Shown here: piece by piece, positions 53,016-60,325 of the stretch
Numbering within the stretch: the first letter of the stretch is position 1
How the letters are laid out: each line of letters begins with the position of its first letter
NCBI GenBank assembly: GCA_015056545.1
Contig: SVGE01000001.1
Location: 219,906-283,905, forward strand
Origin: Clostridiales bacterium
GTDB taxonomy: Bacteria; Bacillota; Clostridia; TANB77; SIG350
Direction: 5' to 3'
Length of the DNA: 64,000 nucleotides
Program-made: the position numbers and the translations under genes
The notes under the pieces: generated by a model
Database searches by the model: none
The model's input: the letters and a program-made list of their open reading frames with translations, nothing else
What the model was told of the DNA's origin: nothing

Positions 53016-54659
53016 CTACATTTTAACTATATCTAGTATTTGATCTTCTAATTCTAAAATCTTACCATTAATAGCTTTAATCTTTTCATCATTTTGTTCT
53101 TCTTTTAAATCTTTTCTAATATAATCTGACATTTCTTGAAGTTCTTCTTTTAATGTTTCTAATCTATCTAATAATTCTAATCTTTCATATCTATATACAT
53201 CTTTAGCAACCATTTCACCAATTTTATGAACTCTATCTGCTGTTACTTCAAACACATCACCTAATTGTGGTATTTCAGTATTTATATAATATTTTTCTTT
53301 TATTAAATCAGATAATGCTTTTTGACTATCATATTCACCATGTACAATAAATATTTGTTTTACTTTATCTTTAAATTCACTTACAAATTCTAATAATCCT
53401 TCTTGGTCAGCATGACATGAAAAGCCTTCTATTTTTTCAATTCTAGCATTAACACTTATTTCTTCACCAAAAATTCTAACTTTTTTAGCTCCATCTAATA
53501 TTCTTCTTCCTAGAGTTCCTTCTGCTTGATATCCAACAAAAAGTACTGTTGAATTTTGTTTCCATAAATTATGTTTTAAATGATGTTTAATTCTACCTGC
53601 TTCACACATTCCACTAGCAGAAATTATTATACATTGCTCAGTACTTTCATTTAAAGCTTTTGATTCTTCTGCTGTTTTAGTAAATTTTAAACCTGGAAAT
53701 TCTATTGGAATTTGACCATCTTTTATAAATGCTTGTGCTTCTTCATCAAAAATATCTATATTTTCCTTAAATATTTCTGTTGCAGATATTGCAAGTGGAC
53801 TATCTACATATACAGGAATGTTTAATACTCTTTCTATTTTCTTTTTATATTCTTCATCAGAATTTGTTCTGCATTTAAATAACTCAAATAATATTTCTTG
53901 TGTTCTACCGACTGCAAATGAAGGAATAATTAAATTACCCCCTGCTTCTAATGTTTCTATTGCTATATCTAAAAATCTTTCACCTTTAGGTTTTGTTCTA
54001 TCATGATTTCTATCACCATATGTTGATTCCATTATTATATAATCTGCTGATTCTATTTTTTCTCTATCTCTAATTAATGGATGATTATCTTGACCAATAT
54101 CTCCTGTAAATAATAATTTTTGTTCTTTTCCATCCTCATATACCCATATTTCTACCATACTAGAACCAAGCATATGACCAGCTTCATTAAATCTAATTTT
54201 TATACTTTCATCTATTTCAATTATCTCATCATATTTAACTGGATTAAATAATTTCATACAATCTATACCATCTTGTGCAGTATAAATTGGTGGAATTGTA
54301 TGTTTTCCTTCTCTTCTTCTTTTTCTATTTAACCATTCAATTTCTAATTCTTGTATATGTCCACTATCTGGAAGCATTACTCTACACAAATCTGTTGTTG
54401 CTTCTGTTGCTATTACAGGATTTGAATATCCCTCTTTATATAATTTAGGTATTCTACCTGAATGGTCTATATGTGCATGTGTAAGTATTATAAAGTCTAT
54501 TTCAGTAGGATCATATTGGAATTCTTCTGTATTAAGCATGACTTCTTTAGATTTTCCTTGAAATAGTCCACAATCTACCATAAATTTTTTAGTTTTAGTC
54601 TCTACTAAAAAGTTTGAACCTGTAACTGTTCTTGCACCACCTAAGAAACTAATTTTCAT
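53016..54659 (-). CDS. Metallo-beta-lactamase/beta-CASP RNA-specificity protein
   Basis: 547 residues. Metallo-beta-lactamase motifs: HAHIDHSG (61-68), GHMLGS, FTGDIG. Beta-CASP motifs: VDSPLA, SASGMCEAGR, and GFSCHADQ, with IVHGE near the C-terminal side of the domain. A coiled-coil tail ends the protein. Related to archaeal/bacterial CPSF-like nucleases and RNase J relatives, so probably a ribonuclease or RNA-binding hydrolase; the substrate is not known. The first ATG (54665) is too close to AAAGGGGG; the second (54659) is used. It is 12 bp from ftsK. Confidence 0.86.
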   Translation of the reverse strand: MKISFLGGARTVTGSNFLVETKTKKFMVDCGLFQGKSKEVMLNTEEFQYDPTEIDFIILTHAHIDHSGRIPKLYKEGYSNPVIATEATTDLCRVMLPDSGHIQELEIEWLNRKRRREGKHTIPPIYTAQDGIDCMKLFNPVKYDEIIEIDESIKIRFNEAGHMLGSSMVEIWVYEDGKEQKLLFTGDIGQDNHPLIRDREKIESADYIIMESTYGDRNHDRTKPKGERFLDIAIETLEAGGNLIIPSFAVGRTQEILFELFKCRTNSDEEYKKKIERVLNIPVYVDSPLAISATEIFKENIDIFDEEAQAFIKDGQIPIEFPGLKFTKTAEESKALNESTEQCIIISASGMCEAGRIKHHLKHNLWKQNSTVLFVGYQAEGTLGRRILDGAKKVRIFGEEISVNARIEKIEGFSCHADQEGLLEFVSEFKDKVKQIFIVHGEYDSQKALSDLIKEKYYINTEIPQLGDVFEVTADRVHKIGEMVAKDVYRYERLELLDRLETLKEELQEMSDYIRKDLKEEQNDEKIKAINGKILELEDQILDIVKM

Positions 54660-54671
54660 AAACATCCCCCT

Positions 54672-57332
54672 TTATTCATAATCACCATCAACTGCATAAA
54701 CATTAATATCATCTTCATCTTCTGTATCCTCATTATTTGCTATTTTATTCAAATGAAAACTAAATACATTATTTTTCTTTTCTTCTTGCTCAACATTTTC
54801 TTCTATTTTTAATTCATCTATTTTTGTTTCATCATTATTGTTTATTGTAACTGTTTCATTTACTACAGTATTATCTACTTGCTCTTCAACATTATTTGTA
54901 TTATTACTTCCCATCTTAATTTCTTGAAGTTCTTGTCTTGAAATTAATACTTGTCTTGGTTTACTTCCATCATATCCAGATATTATACCTCTTGCTTCCA
55001 TTTGATCAATTATTCTACCTGCTCTTGCATAACCTACTTTAAATTTTCTTTGTATCATTGAAGCAGAAGCTTGCCCCATTTCAACAACTAAATCTATAGC
55101 TTGTGGCAATAATTGATCAGCATCACTTGCTTCCTCTGGATCTGGAGCTTTTTGATCAGCTTTTTCAATCTTATCTATTATTGTATCATCATAAACAGCT
55201 GTTGAATTAGATTTAATAAATTCAACTATACTTTCAATTTCTTTTTCAGATACAAAAGCACCTTGCAGTCTTACAGGTTTTGATTTACCAGTTGGATAAT
55301 ATAACATATCTCCTTTACCTAATAATTTTTCAGCACCTGTTGTATCTAAAATTGTTCTTGAGTCTATTTGTGAAGAAACTGCAAATGCTATTCTTGATGG
55401 AATATTAGCTTTAATTATACCTGTAATAACATCAACAGAAGGTCTTTGTGTAGCAATAACTAAATACATACCTGCTGCTCTTGCCATTTGTGCTAATCTA
55501 CAAATTGCATCTTCAACTTCATTTGCTGCAACCATCATTAAATCTGCTAACTCATCTATAATTATAACTATTTGAGGAAGTGTACCTTCTTCATTTTCTC
55601 TTTTTAATGCTTCATTATATCCTTTTATATCTTTTACTCCTCTTTGAGCAAATAAGTTATATCTCATTACCATTTCTTGTACTGCCCAATTTAGAGCACC
55701 AGCTGCTTTTTTAGGATCTGTTACAACAGGAATTAATAAATGTGGAATTCCATTATATATACCTAATTCAACAACTTTTGGATCTATCATTAACAATTTT
55801 ACTTCATTTGGTTTAGCTTTATATAGTATACTTGTAATAATTGTATTTATACATACACTCTTACCAGAACCTGTTGCACCAGATATTAACATATGAGGCA
55901 TTTTTGCAATATCTGATATTTCTATATCACCTGCAATATCTTTACCTAATGCATAAGATAATTTAGATTTTGCATCTCTAAATTTATCTGTTTCAATAAG
56001 TTCTCTTAATGTTACCATATCTGTTGCTTTATTTGGAACTTCAATACCAACAGCTGCTTTGCCTGGTATTGGAGCTTCAATACGAATATTAGATGCTGCT
56101 AAATTAAGTGCTATATCATCTGCTAAATTAACTATTTTACTTACTTTTACGCCTGCATTTGGTTGTATTTCATATCTAGTAACAGATGGACCTCTTGCAA
56201 CATCAACAACTTTTGCATCAACACCAAAGCTATCCAATGTTGATTGAAGTTTTTCAGCTGTTTTCTTCATTTCTTCAGTAGCATTTTGACTATTATTATT
56301 CATTCCCATATTAAGCAAGTCTATTGATGGGAATACATATTCTTCATCATGTCTTTCTATTTCATTATGACTAATCTTTAATTCTTCTTTTCTATTTAAT
56401 TCTTCTTTTTCTTCTTGAATTTGTTCTTTTGTTTTAGTTTTAAATATTTCATTTAAATCCCCTACTTTATCTTCAACAGTTTTAGAAATATTATTAACTT
56501 GCTGAGTTATATTATTATTTACTTCTTTATTTATTTCTTCATTTACTTTATTAATTGTATTAACCTTTTTCTCTTCATCTTTATTATCTAAAAAATCAAA
56601 AGTTAATTGTGAACTAATAAATGTATTTTTTCTCTTTTCTCTTTTTTGTTCCTCTATACTTTCGTTATTTTGTCTCATATTTTCTTTTCTAACATTATGC
56701 TCTCTATGTGGCACTTCTCTTTTTATTTCATTATTATTTATTAAACCAAATATATTTCCAAAGAAAGTTCTTATTCCTTCTAATATTACATTTGGCATTA
56801 TACCAGTTGTTAAAACAAACATAATAGATAATAATGCAATAAGAATTATTAATGTTGGTATTTTTCCAAACATTTCATAAAATGGCATTGTTATAAGGCC
56901 ACCTATAAGTCCTCCATCTTTTAAGTTTATTCCATTTTCATATAATAATGATACATTATGTGAAAAATCTAAGTTAGTATCAAACGAATAATTCATCCAA
57001 GATAACACACCAGATAAAATCATTATTAATATAACAGACTGAACTAGTTTAGGTTTTAATACTTCTTTCCCATTCATCATTCCATATATACCTATAATAC
57101 TTATAACTATTGGTATAACAAACTTAATATTGCCAAATAACCCACCTAAAATATTAGACAATATTAAACTTAACTTTCCATCAGTTGTCATAAATACTAT
57201 TACCCCTAAAAAAACACCAATAAAACAAGTAACAACACTTGAGATATTTTTACTTTCATAATTTGTATGTGTTTTTCTAGAATTCTCTTTTGCAATAGTA
57301 GATTTATTTTTACTACCTTTTCTTCTTCCCAT
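54672..57332 (-). CDS. ftsK: DNA translocase FtsK/SpoIIIE
   Basis: 886 residues. Four N-terminal membrane segments (about 30-190), a long acidic and Asn-rich linker (about 205-340), then the RecA-like motor with Walker A GATGSGKS (about 484-491), Walker B VIIIDELADLMM and QRPSVDVITGIIKANIP, and the C-terminal winged-helix gamma domain (QASASMIQRKFKVGYARAGR). It pumps DNA across the septum in division and, in spore-formers, into the forespore. The extreme C-terminus is another acidic tail. GGAGGT precedes the ATG. Confidence 0.95.
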   Translation of the reverse strand: MGRRKGSKNKSTIAKENSRKTHTNYESKNISSVVTCFIGVFLGVIVFMTTDGKLSLILSNILGGLFGNIKFVIPIVISIIGIYGMMNGKEVLKPKLVQSVILIMILSGVLSWMNYSFDTNLDFSHNVSLLYENGINLKDGGLIGGLITMPFYEMFGKIPTLIILIALLSIMFVLTTGIMPNVILEGIRTFFGNIFGLINNNEIKREVPHREHNVRKENMRQNNESIEEQKREKRKNTFISSQLTFDFLDNKDEEKKVNTINKVNEEINKEVNNNITQQVNNISKTVEDKVGDLNEIFKTKTKEQIQEEKEELNRKEELKISHNEIERHDEEYVFPSIDLLNMGMNNNSQNATEEMKKTAEKLQSTLDSFGVDAKVVDVARGPSVTRYEIQPNAGVKVSKIVNLADDIALNLAASNIRIEAPIPGKAAVGIEVPNKATDMVTLRELIETDKFRDAKSKLSYALGKDIAGDIEISDIAKMPHMLISGATGSGKSVCINTIITSILYKAKPNEVKLLMIDPKVVELGIYNGIPHLLIPVVTDPKKAAGALNWAVQEMVMRYNLFAQRGVKDIKGYNEALKRENEEGTLPQIVIIIDELADLMMVAANEVEDAICRLAQMARAAGMYLVIATQRPSVDVITGIIKANIPSRIAFAVSSQIDSRTILDTTGAEKLLGKGDMLYYPTGKSKPVRLQGAFVSEKEIESIVEFIKSNSTAVYDDTIIDKIEKADQKAPDPEEASDADQLLPQAIDLVVEMGQASASMIQRKFKVGYARAGRIIDQMEARGIISGYDGSKPRQVLISRQELQEIKMGSNNTNNVEEQVDNTVVNETVTINNNDETKIDELKIEENVEQEEKKNNVFSFHLNKIANNEDTEDEDDINVYAVDGDYE

Positions 57333-57349
57333 TTATTTACCTCCATATA

Positions 57350-57402
57350 TTAAAAAAGTTATGCTAATTTAGGAGTATATAAAACCCTTAAACAACATAA
57401 CT
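57350..57402 (-). terminator. Probable terminator between the coiled-coil gene and ftsK
   Basis: On the minus strand AGTTATG and CATAACT close a stem extended by mostly G-U pairs and followed by six T, just before the ftsK ribosome site. Confidence 0.55.
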
Positions 57403-57416
57403 CTTAAATCGCTTTT

Positions 57417-57857
57417 TTATCTTAATTCTCTTCTGTTACTTTGAACAATTTCTAAATTAGTAGCTAATGCTTCTTCTATTTTAGCTAATATCTCATCAGC
57501 ATATTCTTTTGTTCCTTGAGATATTTCTCTAGCCATTGCATTTGCACTATCTATTATAGCTGCTTTTTGTTCATATGCTTTTCTTGTAATTTCATGTTCA
57601 TCTATCATAGATATAATTCTACTTTCAGCTTCTTTAACAATTTCACCAGCTTCTTTTTGTGCATCTAATAAAATTCTTTGTCTTTCTTCTTTTACCCATT
57701 TAGCTTGTTTTATTTCATCTGGTAATTTTATTTTTATATCTCTTATAATTGATAATAATTCTTCTTTATCATATAGACATTTACTTGTAAATGGCAATCC
57801 ATTTCCTTTATCTAAAATATCTTCTAATTCATCTAATAATGATAATACCTCGTTCAT
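57417..57857 (-). CDS. Coiled-coil protein of unknown function
   Basis: 146 residues, almost all helical, with a heptad-like Glu/Lys/Ala-rich stretch (about 50-135) including RQRILLDAQKEAGEIVKEAESR. This looks like ATP-synthase subunit b/H or DivIVA-type coiled coils, but no specific family can be claimed. It lies 12 bp behind rsmD and before ftsK; homologous small coiled-coil genes are often found beside rsmD in Clostridia. Confidence 0.72.
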   Translation of the reverse strand: MNEVLSLLDELEDILDKGNGLPFTSKCLYDKEELLSIIRDIKIKLPDEIKQAKWVKEERQRILLDAQKEAGEIVKEAESRIISMIDEHEITRKAYEQKAAIIDSANAMAREISQGTKEYADEILAKIEEALATNLEIVQSNRRELR

Positions 57858-57869
57858 AAACTACTCCTT

Positions 57870-58418
57870 TCAATTGAATATAGATATCTTAACTATTCCA
57901 TATTCTCTTTCATCACATAAATTAAACTTTCCAATATTATGTGGTATATTTTCTTCTATATTTGTTTCTAAAATTATATAACCATTTTCATTTAGTAAAT
58001 TAAATTTACTTATTAACTCTATAGCATCCACACCAAATCCTTTATTATATGGTGGGTCTAAGAATATTATATCAAATTTTATATTTTCATTAACTAATTT
58101 TTCTAAAGCTTTTTTATATTCTAAATTTAAAACTTTAGATTTATCAGAAAACTTGCACTTTTCTATGTTTTCTCTAATAACTTCACATGCTTTTGAAGAA
58201 TTATCACAAAAAACTGCAAATTCTCCACCTCTGCTTAATGCTTCTAATCCAAGATTACCACTACCTGCAAATAAATCTAATATATTTTCATAATCTACAC
58301 CTTTAGCCATTAATATATTAAATAATGACTCTTTTACTCTATCTAGTGTTGGTCTTGTATTTTCACCTTCTAATGTATTTAGTTTTAAACCTCTTCTTTG
58401 TCCTGAAATAATTCTCAT
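57870..58418 (-). CDS. rsmD: 16S rRNA (guanine(966)-N2)-methyltransferase
   Basis: 182 residues. RsmD N-terminus (RIISGQRRGLKL, TRPTLDRVKESLFNIL), SAM-binding motif ILDLFAGSGNLGLEALSRG and the catalytic LDPPYNKG (DPPY near residue 120) are all present. Methylates G966 of 16S rRNA. AGAGGT precedes the ATG. Confidence 0.94.
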   Translation of the reverse strand: MRIISGQRRGLKLNTLEGENTRPTLDRVKESLFNILMAKGVDYENILDLFAGSGNLGLEALSRGGEFAVFCDNSSKACEVIRENIEKCKFSDKSKVLNLEYKKALEKLVNENIKFDIIFLDPPYNKGFGVDAIELISKFNLLNENGYIILETNIEENIPHNIGKFNLCDEREYGIVKISIFN

Positions 58419-58487
58419 AACTACCTCTTACACTTATATTTTAATACTTTTTTAAAAGATGTCAATAGTATTTTACTAAATTTAATA

Positions 58488-58543
58488 TTTTCGTAATATA
58501 TCTGTAATATATATTACGTAATATTACAGTTTTTTTACGAAAA
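58488..58543. repeat. Compound inverted repeat
   Basis: Outer arms TTTTCGTAA (58488-58496) and TTACGAAAA (58535-58543) enclose inner arms CTGTAATAT (58502-58510) and ATATTACAG (58521-58529). It lies upstream of rsmD and downstream of the pilin-like gene's terminator. Function unknown. Confidence 0.6.
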
Positions 58544-58585
58544 GTAAAAAAAGAAACAGTATGTAAATACTTTCATACTGTTTCT
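58543..58585 (-). terminator. Intrinsic terminator of the pilin-like gene
   Basis: AGAAACAGTATG (58552-58563) and CATACTGTTTCT (58574-58585) form a 12-bp stem, followed on the minus strand by TTTTTTTAC. Confidence 0.88.
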
Positions 58586-58621
58586 GCATAAAATTTCTTT
58601 TATATATTAAATTCTAAAATA

Positions 58622-59839
58622 TTATTGTAATTGCCAAGCAGAAGATGCACTAGATCCATCCCCTGTATTTGTCGCTGATAGTGCTACATTTGAATTTAGT
58701 ACAACTATAGGACGTCCTGGATGTCTTAGACTTTCTTGATAACCATCTGTTGCATTAAAGATACCCCCATCACGATCTATATATTTATTATTTATAATTT
58801 TTAAACCTGTTATATCAAATGAATCTACTAAAGTTGTATAACCATATGTTGAAGAAAGCCAATAAACACCATTAAATATCAACTCATATTCTTTTTCATG
58901 TCCTTCCTTAAAATTTTCTCCATTATAACTATAATATGTCACGGGTACAGCCCTAATAACTGTTCCATATTCTATTTCTATACCAGTATTTTCTTCACTC
59001 TCATCATAATATATTTTTACATCGTCTCCTATTACTACTTCCATTGCTTCATTAACATCATCTTCATTAAGATTTCTAGCTGTTCCTACTCCAGATTTAC
59101 TATATAATGTATCATATATTTCATCTAATTTTGCTGGACCATTAGTATACCCTAAGTCACCACCTAAACCAATATTATCTATTGGTGTTTCACTAATCAA
59201 TGTTACTTGATTTCCATCATTTTTTAATACTCTCCAATTTACTGTCTGTCTTGTTATTTCTTGATCTATAAAAGCAACATTATCACCTAGCATATAACTA
59301 GTTTGTCCGTCTTCACTTATATAATATCCACTATCTGTTCCTAATAATGTATATGTTAATTCATCATTACCTGGATTATATGCTACATAATGCCCTACTT
59401 CTAGCCCCTCTACCTTTGCTAATAAAATGCCAGTTCCTGCATTTTCTCCTATCCCTAATTCTGAAAGCCATGTGCTATAGGGTGCTTCAGTTCTACTTCC
59501 TAATACTATCTCTCCATTACTTATTGCTATTAAATCTTTATATTCTTCTTTAAATTCGGGGATTATTTCTTTGATTTTTTCATATTCTGTTTCATTATAT
59601 AATCCGCCTTCTCCATTTCCGGTTGCTAAATTAATCATATTTTCTGCATTCTTTACTGCTAGTATTTCTTGATATGTTCTTATATCACTTTTAAATACTG
59701 CCTCTTTTGCCTTTTCTATTATTCCACCTTCCATAAATGTAACAATTACTGCTGCTGTTAATATTATTAACACAATTATTGTTACAATTAGTGCAACTAA
59801 GCTTATACCTGATGTTTTACTATTCTTTAAATTTTTCAT
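58622..59839 (-). CDS. Pilin-like surface protein with a type III signal
   Basis: 405 residues. The N-terminus KTSG|ISLVALIVTIIVLIILTA matches a prepilin (class III) signal: a basic leader, a Gly before the cleavage point (residue 11) and a long hydrophobic helix. Unlike canonical type IV pilins it has no Glu at mature position 5. The large C-terminal region (about 170-405) is beta-rich, with NWRVLKNDGNQVTLISE and GVYWLSSTYG as in DUF6273-like surface modules, ending in a Ser/Thr/Gly-rich piece and AWQLQ. Probably an exported, cell-surface protein. Strong SD (AAGGAGGAG) and own promoter and terminator. Confidence 0.8.
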   Translation of the reverse strand: MKNLKNSKTSGISLVALIVTIIVLIILTAAVIVTFMEGGIIEKAKEAVFKSDIRTYQEILAVKNAENMINLATGNGEGGLYNETEYEKIKEIIPEFKEEYKDLIAISNGEIVLGSRTEAPYSTWLSELGIGENAGTGILLAKVEGLEVGHYVAYNPGNDELTYTLLGTDSGYYISEDGQTSYMLGDNVAFIDQEITRQTVNWRVLKNDGNQVTLISETPIDNIGLGGDLGYTNGPAKLDEIYDTLYSKSGVGTARNLNEDDVNEAMEVVIGDDVKIYYDESEENTGIEIEYGTVIRAVPVTYYSYNGENFKEGHEKEYELIFNGVYWLSSTYGYTTLVDSFDITGLKIINNKYIDRDGGIFNATDGYQESLRHPGRPIVVLNSNVALSATNTGDGSSASSAWQLQ

Positions 59840-59887
59840 AATCTTTTCTCCTCCTTAAAATTTAATCTTTTGTTATTACACAATTTT

Positions 59888-59916
59888 ATTGTATAACACT
59901 TTTAGTTTTAGTTCAA
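59888..59916 (-). promoter_or_regulatory. Promoter of the pilin-like gene
   Basis: Minus strand TTGAAC (59911-59916), 17-base spacer, TACAAT (59888-59893). Confidence 0.65.
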
Positions 59917-60019
59917 CTGTTTTGTTGTAGTTTTTTTATTTTTCTTTTTACTACCTCCTTCCTCGGCTCTTTATTTTATTATTGCCAAAATATATTTTTA
60001 TATAATTGGGCAAAACAAA

Positions 60020-60067
60020 AGAACCTAAGACTACATTACGTTTTCTCGTAATATATTCTTAAGTTCT
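60020..60067 (-). terminator. Hairpin terminating the G-tract transcript
   Basis: Imperfect 21-bp inverted repeat with a six-base loop (60041-60046), followed on the minus strand by TTTTGTTTTG. Confidence 0.6.
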
Positions 60068-60105
60068 CTATGTTTTTTGGCATGTCAATTAAAGATGTTT
60101 TTATA

Positions 60106-60171
60106 CTATAAACATCCCCCCCCCCTAGTATTTAGCACTTTCTGGCACTTTTGTTTAGGTTTATTTGACAT
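60106..60171 (-). CDS. Small ORF interrupted by a ten-G homopolymer
   Basis: ATG at 60171 with AGAGGTG upstream encodes MSNKPKQKCQKVLNTR, then Gly codons made by ten consecutive G (60116-60125 on the plus strand as C), ending at TAG after 21 codons. With nine or twelve G the frame would run on through DVYSIKTSLIDMPKN to a TAA inside the terminator hairpin, giving 44 or 45 residues. The frame-extending sequence is codon-like. Homopolymer length could also be an assembly error. Confidence 0.35.
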   Translation of the reverse strand: MSNKPKQKCQKVLNTRGGGCL

Positions 60172-60197
60172 TTTTTTACACCTCTTTTCTGTTTGTA

Positions 60198-60226
60198 ATA
60201 TTATCATAGGTGGTTTAACTTTTCAA
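60198..60226 (-). promoter_or_regulatory. Promoter of the G-tract transcript
   Basis: Minus strand TTGAAA (60221-60226), 17-base spacer, TAATAT (60198-60203). Confidence 0.6.
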
Positions 60227-60264
60227 GTACTTTTTCTCTTTAATCTACAAATTTCGCTAAATAG

Positions 60265-60293
60265 TTGATTTTCAGCTAAAAAAATTATATAAT
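60265..60293 (+). promoter_or_regulatory. Promoter of the GH26-like gene
   Basis: TTGATT (60265-60270), 17-base spacer, TATAAT (60288-60293). Confidence 0.78.
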
Positions 60294-60325
60294 TTGTGTG
60301 CTAAAAATAGTTTTGGAGGTTATTT

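Larger units (their letters stand above)
60010..60192 (-). ncRNA. Candidate small transcript carrying a ten-G tract
   Basis: In the 486-bp gap between divergent genes, a promoter (TTGAAA 60221-60226, 17 bases, TAATAT 60198-60203, minus strand) is followed by about 180 nt ending in an imperfect 21-bp hairpin (60020-60067) with TTTTGTTTTG after it. Two of its three mismatches become G-U pairs on the minus strand, pointing to that orientation. The transcript holds a short ORF (60106-60171). Either a small RNA or a small-protein mRNA. Confidence 0.5.

Noticed and set aside
60077-60268. A 63-codon plus-strand frame crossing the C tract
   Set aside because: No ribosome site and composition unlike a gene (poly-Pro from the C run, Phe- and Cys-rich). 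The minus-strand ORF has the better signals.
59840-60325. Cyclic-di-GMP or other known riboswitch upstream of the pilin-like gene
   Set aside because: The conserved words of the GEMM class could not be found. The region instead shows a separate promoter-terminator pair.
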